Origin: Aphrocallistes beatrix | Lineage: Eukaryota > Porifera > Hexactinellida > Sceptrulophora > Aphrocallistidae | Reading direction: 5' to 3' | DNA: 64,000 nt | Assembly (NCBI GenBank): GCA_963281255.1 | Contig: OY725488.1 | Coordinates: forward strand, 8,591,524-8,655,523 | In this document: in pieces, positions 54,738-64,000 of the stretch | Layout of the letters: the number at the start of each line of letters is the position of its first letter | Position numbering within the stretch: the first letter of the stretch is position 1 | Translations under genes and position numbers: made by a program | The notes under the pieces: model-generated | The model's database searches: none | Told to the model about the DNA's origin: nothing | What the model saw: the letters and a program-made list of their open reading frames with translations, nothing else

Positions 54738-55710
54738 TAGCTACTGGCATATGTGTATTTCAATCTAAAATGCTCAATTGATTCAGAAAAATTGTATGAA
54801 TTTCCATTGAAGTTTAGTTTTTTGCTATAAATGTTAGTAAATGGGCTTTGACAAACTAGGATAATATCACCAGAATCCAAACATTGGAGTTGATGGTACA
54901 TGTATTAGGTACAACTGTAACTTAATCATCTAATAATGTGAAAGAAATTAGATATAATTCTGATCTCAGCTATTTATGCATTGAAGATATCATTGCCCTT
55001 TGAATGAATGCTTAGCATAATCAATACTAATGTTTGATCTCAGCATAATTATATTCCTACTTGCATTGGGTTTCGAAGTTTTATTTTTAAAATGTTTCGT
55101 ACGCGCAAAGTCTTTCAATAGTCATGTCGCGTAGGTTCAGGTTTAATGTCCTTACATCTATCTACGCGGATCAAGTTAGATTAGATATGACACCCTATGT
55201 AATATGATGTCAGGACCAATATAGGTATAAATCGAGTTATAAATACAGTTTGGTTCTTCATTGTATTGACAGTTACCTTCAGCCTTCTGGAATGTTAATA
55301 TCGTTCCCTAGATATTAATGCACAAACAAGTTCGCCTATAAACAAGGAGCCTCGAACATAACGCAACCCGTACTAAGGTGAACCTTGAATGTGTGTAAAT
55401 ATTAGGTTTCAATCAATGCTGCCTGAACCGATATTATTGAAGCTATCAATCTAAATGATGTAATTAAATCTAATTGTCAAATCTGAGAACGTAGAAATGT
55501 GGATTTGAAGACCATCGACATACATAATACCCAGAGATCAAATTGGTAGAGAGAAAGTTCCAAATCAAAGCGAGTTAGCTGATGAGGTCTCTGCTACCAG
55601 ATCCTTCAAGAGCTTCCATTACGTTCTAACACCGACAACTTCACAAGTTGCGGCCATACGCAATTCGGGGAAGTATAAAAAGCAATAAATTTGACAGGAT
55701 TGTGAAGATC
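54738..55710. other. Spacer between the PARP gene and TFIIH p34 gene
   Basis: AT-rich; both neighbours read leftward. It holds the PARP-gene promoter on the left and the p34 3' UTR on the right. Nothing else is recognised. Confidence 0.45.
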
Positions 55711-56595
55711 TTATTTTTTATTAGGCAGCTTTAGAACGGTGTCACAGACGTGGCAGATGGGAGTGGACTTGCAATAGACTGAAAAACAGACAGAACAAAT
55801 GTGTCCCAACTCAGTCAGCTCCCCGTGGCAGCAGCAAGAGGCGCGTGTGTCCACGGAGCTTTTTGGCGGGTGAAGGAACCACTCCCGACTTTCGACACCT
55901 GGAAGATAGAGCCACAACAGGTATTGCAGGAGCGCGAGGTGTCCCGTCTTTCGGAGGTATAGCCCCCCAGTGATGCTCGTAACCTGCTGCAACAAACTAC
56001 TCTCTTCAATCAGCACGCAAGCGTCTATCGGCATGTCTTCCTTCTGAGCCGCGAAGCTGGCGTTCATAAGTGTCATATACTGCGAACTGTCAACCGGGCT
56101 AGAGTTGAGGATCAGGACGCGCGAGACCAGCCTCACACCGGGGGGTACGAACCCCTTGAACTTGTTCGCGTAGCAGAGGGACCGTGCCAACGCACTCGGC
56201 ATTCCTGAGACATCGCGTGTGAGGGTGGTGCCACATGTCCCTCCCAGCAGCTCTGTGGTGGTCTGAACGAGGGTCATGCTCACCTCGCTCATGTCCACAC
56301 AATCGAACATGGACTTCGCATCGAGAGAACTGATCCCGCCCGCTGGGTACAGGTAGTGAGATTGGTTGTTATGGGCCGCCAACACAAGAACTCGGTTGAG
56401 GCGGTCCATAGAGAGAAATGCGTTCACAAACACAATAACTATATTCAAATACTCCTGCAGCGATAGCGAATCAGTTGTGTGTTCTGGACCTGCCCAGATG
56501 GAGGAAGATGTCTCGATAATAACGATAAACAGTCGGTAGTTCACCTCAATCACTTCATCCTTCGAAGACTCAAACTCTTTCAAAAATAAAGCCAT
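55711..56595 (-). CDS. GTF2H3: TFIIH subunit p34 (GTF2H3/Tfb4), single exon, 294 aa
   Basis: A von Willebrand-like alpha/beta N-terminal domain (L-F-I-V-I-I-E-T-S-S-S-I-W, L-N-I-V-I-V-F-V-N-A-F-L, R-V-L-V-L-A-A-H-N) is followed by S-A-L-A-R-S-L-C-Y-A-N-K, L-N-S-S-P-V-D-S-S-Q-Y-M-T-L-M-N-A-S-F-A-A-Q and G-G-L-Y-L-R-K. A C-terminal C4 zinc finger ends it (C-C-C-H-G-E ... G-H-I-C-S-V-C-F-S-V-Y-C ... C-H-V-C). This is the p34 subunit that pairs with p44 in core TFIIH for promoter opening and nucleotide excision repair. The length agrees with other animals (about 300). The start ATG at 56595 fits family starts. Confidence 0.96.
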   Translation of the reverse strand: MALFLKEFESSKDEVIEVNYRLFIVIIETSSSIWAGPEHTTDSLSLQEYLNIVIVFVNAFLSMDRLNRVLVLAAHNNQSHYLYPAGGISSLDAKSMFDCVDMSEVSMTLVQTTTELLGGTCGTTLTRDVSGMPSALARSLCYANKFKGFVPPGVRLVSRVLILNSSPVDSSQYMTLMNASFAAQKEDMPIDACVLIEESSLLQQVTSITGGLYLRKTGHLALLQYLLWLYLPGVESREWFLHPPKSSVDTRASCCCHGELTELGHICSVCFSVYCKSTPICHVCDTVLKLPNKK

Positions 56596-57204
56596 TGACT
56601 ATCTAATTAGGTGGATCAATACATTCATGAAATAATCTTCAACGGAAGCTCGAATACGAATTTGGCATTTATGCTATCGGCTGTGTGAATATTGATTTAA
56701 GTAGGAAGAATATATGTTTATCCCACGCAATCAACATAAATTAACTCTCAATGCAAGGTCGTTTGTGATAAATTTGAATAAATATAATACCTACTAGATG
56801 TTCGCATTCCAATCAAAGCAAGTCTACCAGCATTTCTCTGCTAATGATGCCATACTCAAGGAATGAAGCGACTCCGATGACTTCCAATTCACCTGACTGC
56901 AGAGCAATCGAGAATTTTTATGAATTTTCCCGTATTTAGGCTATTCTCTCAAAGCAAGAGTTGTAAACAAGGCTGACGAATCCATGAGAGGTGGATTGTT
57001 GCCATCAATATTCATTGGACACAATTCTACCAAACGGCTGGCTTAAGTAATGACCGAGAATGCTAGACTACTGAGTAAGCAATAGGATTGTTGAGGTTAT
57101 TGTTTTATTAATGAATAGAATGTATCTATATTAGAACGAGATAGAGATCAGGTCAAGTATAAATTCTCAATCGTACCTTCGTCTGGCAAACGTACTCTGG
57201 AGAA
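56596..57204. promoter_or_regulatory. Divergent region between TFIIH p34 and the coiled-coil gene
   Basis: Both genes start outward from this 609-bp AT-rich stretch, so it should contain both promoters. No sharp core element is visible. Confidence 0.35.
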
Positions 57205-58670
57205 ATGACTTTGTCCGATCGGATTGCAAAAGGACAGGAGAAACTCAGTCTGCTCGTGAACGGGCTACAGGAGCTGAACCAAGAGCGGCTGATACAAGAG
57301 GAGGACAACACTCTGGGGTCAATCGCACAGACGTTCGACCTGCTTATACAGATTCTCATCGAGAGAAGAGATGACCTGATTCTCAAGACAAAGGAGATCT
57401 ACCAGGATGCCTTTGCGAGTTTGTTCCAAAGAAGAAAGGATGTAAGTATGACTACTAGGAAGAAAGACTAAGTACGTCTTGATATTCAGGATTCCAATTA
57501 ATAGGTTCAAGCCATCATAACTGACATCCAGGCACTGGAAGAGGAGTCCAACACGGCAGTGATGAAACCTCTCTTCCAGGTGGAGGCGGATATTGAGAAC
57601 CTTAAGAGTAAATATGAAGAATTGCTGCAAGTCGCTGATGCTCAGCTTGAGGATATTGCGAGCCCTGTGTGTAACTTTGACTTTGATCAGGAGACCTTGC
57701 TCAAAGGATTCTTAGACGTAAGTGAACTGATAATATCCTTCTACGTATTTCACTACGGATAATTCAATGAAATTTGCGTAACTATGTATTCATCCTATAT
57801 ATATAGATTCCTGGTGAAGTGGATGGGAATCTTAAACATGAAAAACTACAAAAGTCCCAGATTAGCAAATCTCAATCTCATTCTATCAATAATGACGACA
57901 GCGAGTGCCTCTCTCCCGACATCGAAACAGACCGGCCCTATACCTCAGCGAACATAGGCTCAGAAACGCCGATTCTAGGCTCGCCAGAAAAGCAGCATAG
58001 AACCCCTCTCACCCTGAGAGAGTACATGAAGGAGCCGGGCAGTCACAACCGGTCCACCCCTTACCTGGACATGTTGGGAGAGTACCCTGACACGAAGAAC
58101 CCAGAGGATACTCACAGACAAATGCAGTACATGTCGCTAGAGAGACAGAGGAGTGTGAATGGGAATGCGCCGTTTATACGCAAATCTATTGCACATAAGA
58201 GATCTAACCTTGCTGTAATTCAAACCAACTATCCAAATTCTCAATTTCACAACACATACAGCAGTCCCCAACTGTGTAGGAAGAGCAGCTCCGTGAAGAT
58301 TAGCAAGAACTTGAAGAAGGCGAGGGGGGACATGGAGAGGAGTGCAGTGGGCATGGGGGAGAGGAGTGCGGTGGGCATGGGGGTGAGGAGGGTCAACTCC
58401 TGTGACACCACTGAAATAATAGGCACCAACCCCCTGCAGAGGATTCGGACGAGAGAGAAGCTCAGCCGCAAAAACTCAGACTTAGCGCTGAACCCAGAGG
58501 ATACGAACGAGGTGTTTCAGACAGAAGTGGTTGGGAGGAAGAGGAGCGATAAAAAGGACTCACTCACAAGGTCCAAGAGGTCCGATTCCAAGAGTGTACG
58601 AGAAATAGTTCGAATATTTTCTTCTTCAAGTTCAAAGCAAAGATGCGCACGTACGGAAACCAAAATTTAG
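57205..58670 (+). CDS. Unrecognised coiled-coil protein with basic, Ser-rich C-terminus, 3 exons, 437 aa
   Basis: Exons 57205-57441, 57505-57717 and 57807-58670, all phase 0. Residues 1-150 form a long heptad-patterned helix (L-S-L-L-V-N-G-L-Q-E-L, L-L-I-Q-I-L-I-E-R-R-D-D-L, F-A-S-L-F-Q-R-R-K, I-E-N-L-K-S-K-Y-E-E-L-L). It is reminiscent of the coiled region after a TRIM B-box, but no RING or B-box is present. From ~151 on the protein is disordered, polar and basic, with many S-x-x-R/K sites (R-K-S-S-S-V-K, S-R-K-N-S, K-R-S-D) and a twice-repeated E-R-S-A-V-G-M-G. It may be cytoskeletal or a scaffold (inference). No homologue is recognised. Confidence 0.75.
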
Positions 58671-59276
58671 AAATTTCTACCCAACCCTGAACTGCTATCT
58701 TACTCGATAACTTATTGATAACTAAGTACGCTAGTGTTAGAATGGAGTGGAGCACTCTGACTAATAAGCATTCCTATGCTGCTAGGCGGCTGCCATGGCG
58801 AGATCAATATCATATGTATTATATAGCATCTGTATTTCAGTTTTTATTTTATTATATATATTTCTATGTCCATTTATTGGCTAAATTGATCGCGAATTGT
58901 ACTCCATAACTTTGGAATGGCAGCATTTAGTTCAACATTCCATTCTCTACAATACATTCGAATAGTACAAAACAAATTCTCGATTCGGCAAAGTATCGCG
59001 AATAAAACATCGTAAAATATGCACTGCACTCTATATATATTCTTACGCATTCGTGTTAGATGAGGATGATTCCTATTGTGTCTTGTCAGTAGTCTGTGTA
59101 GCTACAACGACAAGAACTAAAGGGAGTTCGAAAATATGTTAATAGACAATTACTTCACGGGGTAGAAAGAATAATATAAATATTCACCATATAATTAAGT
59201 GTAACAGATGCAAATATTCACAATATATCCAGGACAAATATAAATTTCAATAAGTGAGCGACAAATATTAATTTAT
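58671..59276. other. Spacer between convergent coiled-coil gene and SUMF1
   Basis: AT-rich 3' flanks of two converging genes. No gene or repeat is recognised. Confidence 0.4.
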
Positions 59277-60251
59277 TTACAAATGATCCCTGGCGCATCT
59301 GAACCCAATATGCACAGCAGAGGAGTCTGCGGTGTTCTTGCTCCGAGCAGCGCACCTGTACCTGTAGCAGTAGTCCCGGTGGCAAGCGAAGCTTCCTCCC
59401 TTCATCACCTTGTCTACTTCATGACTAGGACTTTCCTCGCCGGAGGTAGCCTCGCTGGGGACACGCCAGCTGTCCGCTACCCACTCCCACACATTCCCCG
59501 CCATGTCGAAGAGTCCGAATCGGTTGGGCGGGAACTGTCCCACCGGGGCTGTGGACACGTATCCGTCCTCAGCACTGTTATGTCCCGGGAATTCTCCCTG
59601 CCATACGTTGGCGTAGTGCTGCCCAAACGGCGTCTCTCTGTTACCCCAGGGGAACAGTCGGTCCTCCAGGCCTCCCCTAGCCGCCATCTCCCACTCAGCC
59701 TCAGAGGGAAGCCGCGCGTGTCCCCATTCGCAGTACGCATACGCGTCGTGCCATGAAACGTGGACCACGGGGTGGGACCATCTCCGGCTGATGTTAGAGT
59801 CCGGTCCCTCCGGTTGGAACCAGCTGGCGCTGCCCACCGGCAGCCACCAGGGAGTGCCGGCCACTGCCTGGTCGATCTGGTCGTTCAGCTCGGGAGACAC
59901 GAGGTTGTACATAACGAAGCTGTTCCCGAATATCTCTGCCTCTGTGACATAGCCCGTGTCTCTCACGAACTGTAGGAACTCAAGGTTCGTCGTCTCGTGG
60001 GGTGCGATGTAGAAGGAATGCACAGTCTGCTTATGTCGCGGCCCCTCTCCGTCCAAAGGGAAGTGAGGCCTGTCTGTACCCATTAAGAACTCTCCCCCTT
60101 CCAATAGCACCATGGGGGACTGTGGGTGTACATCTTCTGGAGGACGGGATAGGTAGAGATGTGCAGAGGGGGGGTCCCATCTTGTGGCGGTCAAGACATT
60201 CGGACAAATCAATGCAAGTGACAACACACCGTGATAGGTCAACAACTTCAT
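59277..60251 (-). CDS. SUMF1: SUMF1, formylglycine-generating enzyme, single exon, 324 aa
   Basis: A signal peptide (L-S-L-A-L-I-C-P) leads into the FGE-sulfatase fold: M-V-L-L-E-G-G-E-F-L-M-G-T-D, H-P-V-V-H-V-S-W-H-D-A-Y-A-Y-C-E-W, R-L-P-S-E-A-E-W-E-M-A-A-R-G-G, G-L-F-D-M-A-G-N-V-W-E-W and G-G-S-F-A-C-H-R-D-Y-C-Y-R-Y-R-C-A-A-R. Both copper/substrate cysteines are present (about residues 290 and 295). They are absent in the SUMF2 paralogue, so this is SUMF1-type and likely active. The enzyme oxidises the active-site Cys of nascent sulfatases to formylglycine in the ER. The protein is shorter than human SUMF1 at the N-terminus. Confidence 0.97.
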   Translation of the reverse strand: MKLLTYHGVLSLALICPNVLTATRWDPPSAHLYLSRPPEDVHPQSPMVLLEGGEFLMGTDRPHFPLDGEGPRHKQTVHSFYIAPHETTNLEFLQFVRDTGYVTEAEIFGNSFVMYNLVSPELNDQIDQAVAGTPWWLPVGSASWFQPEGPDSNISRRWSHPVVHVSWHDAYAYCEWGHARLPSEAEWEMAARGGLEDRLFPWGNRETPFGQHYANVWQGEFPGHNSAEDGYVSTAPVGQFPPNRFGLFDMAGNVWEWVADSWRVPSEATSGEESPSHEVDKVMKGGSFACHRDYCYRYRCAARSKNTADSSAVHIGFRCARDHL

Positions 60252-61275
60252 TCTATTTAATGGATTTTAATTAATAAAGTCACATTATTTTATTAAATAT
60301 TAAGGTTTGTTGAACGAGAATCGTATAAATCAATTATTCAATACGTAATGGGTATGTAGAATTCTGAGTTAGATTCACAATACTGAGTGATAATACAAGT
60401 CGACTGTCTACCTATCCTATGGTAATCTCCCTTCACTTCTTCTTCCTGAACAGTCTGTACAATACATACATCCCAAAGATGGAAGCATAAGTCCCAATCG
60501 CAATATTCCTCCTTCCCATAATGGTCATTGTATTGAAATGCTTCCTCCAACCACTCAACTCAATTTCAGCTTCAGTCATCTCCTCGCAATATATTCAGTT
60601 TCTGTATGAACAAGGCTAAATGAGAATATATAGAGGTGATTATTTGTCTCTTGATAGCAAAATAATAAGTACGGTGAACTTTGGATTTTCGACACTTATT
60701 TGGGAGAGCTAAAAAGGTCGTTAAATCCGAAGTAGCTCCAAATATGAATTAATACCTTAATGGACATTTCCCACTATACGTACTATAGTACGGTAGTAAA
60801 CTAAAAATGTCGTTTTGGGTGGAATAGGAGGAATTGTCAGGAAGTCCAGTACGCAGATACATACTGGTCATAAAGAACATCACAACCTTAACAGCAATTA
60901 TTTTGTAGTAATTGAAATACCCATAAATCAGTGCTCAGCATACACGAATTGAAATAGTAAATTTTAGAATTCAGCTCAGATCAGTGAGGAGAGAATAATC
61001 AAGTCAACACAAATTAATGAGGTGGATCTACGCTGAATTTGAACGTAAGTATTTGATACTGATTATTTTAAACATTAGCTAGCTTCAACATCATTATTAC
61101 ATTTGGGCATCATATCTTGTGCAACTCACATCATCCCGACTAGATGACAAAGAAGAAATTTGATCTATCTAACCAAAATGAATTTAAGCTGATTGGAATA
61201 GTCTTGATGTATTGGATAAGAACCTATATATAGTGGCAAGAGTTTCAGTCCATTATCAGATAATAGCAGTCCGGA
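60252..61275. other. Divergent spacer between SUMF1 and the Rab-like gene
   Basis: AT-rich; must contain both promoters. A short frame near 60338-60550 shows no family features and I leave it out. TACGTACTATAGTACGGTA (60776-60795) is palindromic. Confidence 0.4.
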
Positions 61276-61875
61276 ATGTCAGTTGATAACAAGGTTATGT
61301 TAGTCGGGGAGACTGGGGTTGGGAAGACCAGTCTCTGTCACAGGTTCGTGCATGAGAACTTCCCCAGTTTTATCAGTGAGACGGCGAGCATGACGCACAA
61401 CGAGAAAGTATACAAATTAAACGGAGAATCGGTAACGGTCAAATATCAAGATACTCAAGGCTTCGAGTCATGCGGGTCTCTACTCCCTCCGAGTTTATGC
61501 AGGGGCACCAGTATTATAATGTTAGTCTACGCACTAGATAATGACGATTCAATCAAAACTTTGTACTCTATTGGGGAGAATATTGTGAAATACATGCCTT
61601 TTGCGACTAAAATAATGGTAGGCAACAAGTTTGATTTGATGGGAAACTCTGTGAAGATTAATAACCTCATCTCAGGCAATCAAACTTTGACAGAAGTAGA
61701 GTATTGTCTTAAAGTGTCCGCTTTGACAGGACAAGGTATCATGGAGTTGGAACAGCTGATCGTGAAACTAATGGCGCACAACAAAAGGAATGCACTGGAG
61801 AAATCCATTCAATTGAACGAGATGGGATATCCAGACAATGATGACATGAAGGACGGATGCTGTAAAAATATTTAA
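61276..61875 (+). CDS. Divergent Rab-like small GTPase, single exon, 199 aa
   Basis: G1 is G-E-T-G-V-G-K-T-S, G4 is G-N-K-F-D-L, G5 is S-A-L-T-G. The C-terminus ends in C-C-K-N-I, suggesting geranylgeranylation. The G3 motif, normally W-D-T-A-G-Q-E, reads Y-Q-D-T-Q-G-F-E: the catalytic Gln is Phe and the preceding Ala is Gln. Intrinsic GTP hydrolysis is therefore likely poor. Switch I lacks the usual T-I-G-V-D-F. It probably acts in vesicle traffic in a lineage-specific way. No named Rab subfamily fits. Confidence 0.85.
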   Translation: MSVDNKVMLVGETGVGKTSLCHRFVHENFPSFISETASMTHNEKVYKLNGESVTVKYQDTQGFESCGSLLPPSLCRGTSIIMLVYALDNDDSIKTLYSIGENIVKYMPFATKIMVGNKFDLMGNSVKINNLISGNQTLTEVEYCLKVSALTGQGIMELEQLIVKLMAHNKRNALEKSIQLNEMGYPDNDDMKDGCCKNI

Positions 61876-62487
61876 TTCTGTTAGTTTATTAATGAATGAT
61901 ACGCATGGTGTATTTGTTATTATATTTGTAGAGTAGCGATACTGATATTATTCTGGGGAGAGTTTAAAGATGATTTAAGCTAGGTCATTCACCCTACATT
62001 AAACTATCTCAGTTGTTCTAAAAGCCGAATTACAGTACACCCTCGCTAATCCGAACAGCTCTGTGCCAATAATCGAAAAAATCGTTCGGATTAGTGAAAT
62101 AACACTAATCAATGGGGTATTAACTAAAATAAATGTGCATTGTTAGAACATTGAGGATATTACTTTGTTAGGATTGCTTTTTTTAAAGAGGTTTCTCGAT
62201 CTTATTGAAAGATCTAAGATTATAAACGTTGATTCAAGGCATATAGACGAATAAGATATTATTTTTGGTGTTTGGATTGTAAGAATCAGTGCTGGATTAG
62301 CGAGGAGTACTGTATTTATGAAAACTGAGCTGAAGTGATCAAACTATGAAGAGTGTGTAGAAATAACAAATTTGTTGTATAAGTTCGAACGATCAACTGT
62401 CAAAGCGAGGCGAATACTAGCAATTACAATATATACACAATTTCAAAATGTTACAAGAAGTGTAGCGCAAACGATGACAAAGTTGGG
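61876..62487. other. Spacer between converging Rab-like and HEATR5 genes
   Basis: Contains the pogo-like MITE at 62033-62312 and otherwise AT-rich 3' flanks of both genes. Confidence 0.5.
62033..62312 (+). mobile_element. Pogo/Tigger-like MITE, 280 bp
   Basis: The left end CAGTACACCCTCGCTAATCC and the inverted right end GGATTAGCGAGGAGTACTG match closely. TA flanks both ends (62031-62032, 62313-62314). TTCGGATTAG recurs inside. No transposase frame is present. Confidence 0.82.
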
Positions 62488-64000
62488 CTACTTTGTCTGT
62501 TGAAATTTGGTAAAATCAATGCTGAGAGGTTTGGCAATGGTGGCTTTGGTTTTCCTTTCAGAAGGTCTTCTCGAGCCTTCTCCGCTTGAGCTCGTCCGCT
62601 TGCTCCTGGCTAGGGCCTGCTCTAGCTTCTGCTTCGTAGAGGCATCCGAGTTCATCACCTCCTTAAACTGACTGGGGTACTTTGGTCCGATTTGCAGAAG
62701 GGCTTGAAGAGAGACTTGGTGAGATCTCTTAACTTCAGGGGACTCCTTATCCAGATCTCCATCCACCAGTTTGGAGATGAGAATGAGAGTGACAGTTCGA
62801 ATCAGGTCTGTGCTGGATTTGGGAGGGGCTAGGGCTAGCAGCACTTCGAGACATGCGACTGATTCAGGCAGCACTGCGTCCAGCACGTCCTGGTACTTGG
62901 GAGTGGAGACCAGCTCCAGCAGTGTGGGGGCGGTGCGGCATATGAAGTCGTAGGAAATGTTCTGGTCCTGCAGGGTGTACAGCTTCTTGATGATCTCGAT
63001 CGAGACGAGGATGAGAGAGGCGTCCCTCCCCGCTAGCACCTGGCTAAAAATAGAACTGCACTCGGATATGAGACCGCCGTACTCGACCAAGAGTTCGGTT
63101 CTGGCTAGGACGTAGATGGAGAGCGCGATCAGCATAGACCTTGTGGCGCGCTGCTTGAGCACCCTCAACACCTCCACCAGGCCAGAGCAGACTACGTCGC
63201 TCTGAGTGGGGTCTGGGTTTGGGGTGTTGAGCAGGAGCCTCTTCAGTTCCTCCAGGACCACCGTGTGCAGTTCTGCGAACTCCTGCTGGTTCAGGAAGTT
63301 GAGCAGCATGATCTGCACGGACGCGATGACCTGGCCGATGAGAGGGGGGGAGAGGATGGGTGGGATGTGTGAGAGAGCTCTGAACACGCCACTCAGGATC
63401 TCCCGCTGGACGGGCAGGGAGGTGTTGGCCTTGAAGGAGACCTGTTTCTTGAAGGGGAGCACAGAGGGGGCGAGCACTCCTATCACGAGGACAGATATCC
63501 TCAGTAGTTCGTACACCGTGTCATCGTACGCCACGAACTCTTCCTGCGGGAGGGACCCGTCCCGATGTGGGGCCAGGGACCGCATCAGCACGAGAGAGAT
63601 CCGCGCCACCCAGCTGAGGGTGTCCAGGTCCTGCTTGGCCAGCGCGAGTCTGTGCAGGATGGAGAGGATCTCGGACGGAACCTTCTCTCTGCTCGCGAAC
63701 ACCCTCGCTACCCACGCGGACTTGAGCACGTGCTCCAGCGCGAAGAGGCAGGCGAGCAGGATCTCGTCCCGCTCGATGGAGAGAGGGAAGAAGAGGATCT
63801 GGGACGCGCACCCAAGCACCAGTGTGAACTTGTCGACGAGCGGCTGACCCATGTACCTGTCCGAGTCCGCCTGCCCCGTGTCGGACAGCCAGAGGGCGGA
63901 GGCCCGCACCACCTTGGTCCAGTGCTGCCTGTAGATGGGCCGGGCCTGGTCGGCGGAGTCCAGAGAGAAGAAGCGGCACTGCTGGGGACTGGAGAGGGAC
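62488..64000 (-). CDS. HEATR5B: HEATR5 (HEATR5A/B, p200) C-terminal part, continues past the right edge
   Basis: One long frame from the window edge to a stop at 62488 encodes HEAT-repeat helices. It begins with D-S-A-D-Q-A-R-P-I-Y-R-Q-H-W and W-L-S-D-T-G and ends with L-Q-A-L-L-Q-I-G-P-K-Y-P-S-Q-F-K-E-V-M followed by a basic Ser-rich tail. The I-G-P-x-Y-P-x-x-F-K block is specific to the HEATR5 C-terminus. HEATR5 joins aftiphilin and gamma-synergin in AP-1/clathrin traffic and in dynein-adapter function. At least 504 residues are present; the rest lies to the right. The A/B paralogue is not resolvable. The exon is GC-rich compared with flanking DNA. Confidence 0.9.
   Translation of the reverse strand, partial: SLSSPQQCRFFSLDSADQARPIYRQHWTKVVRASALWLSDTGQADSDRYMGQPLVDKFTLVLGCASQILFFPLSIERDEILLACLFALEHVLKSAWVARVFASREKVPSEILSILHRLALAKQDLDTLSWVARISLVLMRSLAPHRDGSLPQEEFVAYDDTVYELLRISVLVIGVLAPSVLPFKKQVSFKANTSLPVQREILSGVFRALSHIPPILSPPLIGQVIASVQIMLLNFLNQQEFAELHTVVLEELKRLLLNTPNPDPTQSDVVCSGLVEVLRVLKQRATRSMLIALSIYVLARTELLVEYGGLISECSSIFSQVLAGRDASLILVSIEIIKKLYTLQDQNISYDFICRTAPTLLELVSTPKYQDVLDAVLPESVACLEVLLALAPPKSSTDLIRTVTLILISKLVDGDLDKESPEVKRSHQVSLQALLQIGPKYPSQFKEVMNSDASTKQKLEQALARSKRTSSSGEGSRRPSERKTKATIAKPLSIDFTKFQQTK

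Noticed and set aside
63206..63979. Long frames on both strands within the HEATR5 exon
   Set aside because: GC-rich exon gives few stops in all frames; only the HEAT-repeat frame has family motifs.
1..64000. CRISPR arrays, operons, ribosome binding sites
   Set aside because: The window is eukaryotic; the tandem repeats seen are micro/minisatellites and TE units, not spaced palindromic repeats.
1..64000. tRNA or rRNA genes
   Set aside because: I found no convincing A/B-box pair with cloverleaf or rRNA core sequence by eye; a tRNAscan run would be needed to exclude them.

Overview
The window is nuclear DNA from an animal. The evidence is GT-AG introns, an ADGRV1/VLGR1-type giant adhesion protein, and orthologues of DRG1, WDR31, COMMD6, PRKRIP1, NOC4, PKA RI, DAXX, TFIIH p34, SUMF1 and HEATR5. 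Many of these conserved genes are single-exon here, and a secreted-ectodomain LRR-EGF receptor is also intronless. This fits an early-branching or otherwise intron-poor invertebrate, perhaps a sponge, but the species cannot be fixed from the sequence alone. All gene names come from recognised protein motifs; no database search was run.

Left half (1-36 kb): one giant minus-strand gene, ADGRV1-like, runs from a signal-peptide exon near 36.1 kb down to about 2.5 kb. I could join 22 exons by splice sites and reading phase (about 3,400 residues). They encode many Calx-beta domains, one LamG/pentraxin-like domain near residue 1,300, and EAR repeats near residue 3,250, the same order as vertebrate ADGRV1. 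Its large introns hold whole genes: DRG1 and two tandem M20 amidohydrolases (plus strand, in one 8.8 kb intron), a small bHLH-like gene (plus), and WDR31 (minus, same strand as the host). An intronless ABC half-transporter (minus) occupies 1-2298. It is either nested in the next ADGRV1 intron or lies just after an early end of ADGRV1.

Middle (36-45 kb): COMMD6, an unrecognised membrane protein at 39.5 kb, a repeat-rich tract with a decayed Tc1/mariner element that has perfect terminal repeats, and PRKRIP1.

Right half (45-64 kb): a dense run of mostly intronless genes: LRR-EGF receptor, NOC4L, PKA RI, DAXX, a zinc-finger/PARP gene (spliced), TFIIH p34, a coiled-coil protein (spliced), SUMF1, a divergent Rab-like GTPase, and the C-terminus of HEATR5. 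These serve ribosome biogenesis, cAMP signalling, chromatin, DNA repair/transcription, the sulfatase pathway and membrane traffic. No functional cluster is apparent.

Repeats: at least ten small inverted-repeat elements can be delimited with TA or 8-bp target duplications (Tc1/mariner-, pogo- and hAT-like). There is also an unusual dispersed family whose head is a string of GC-rich mini-hairpins with a compensatory base change between copies.
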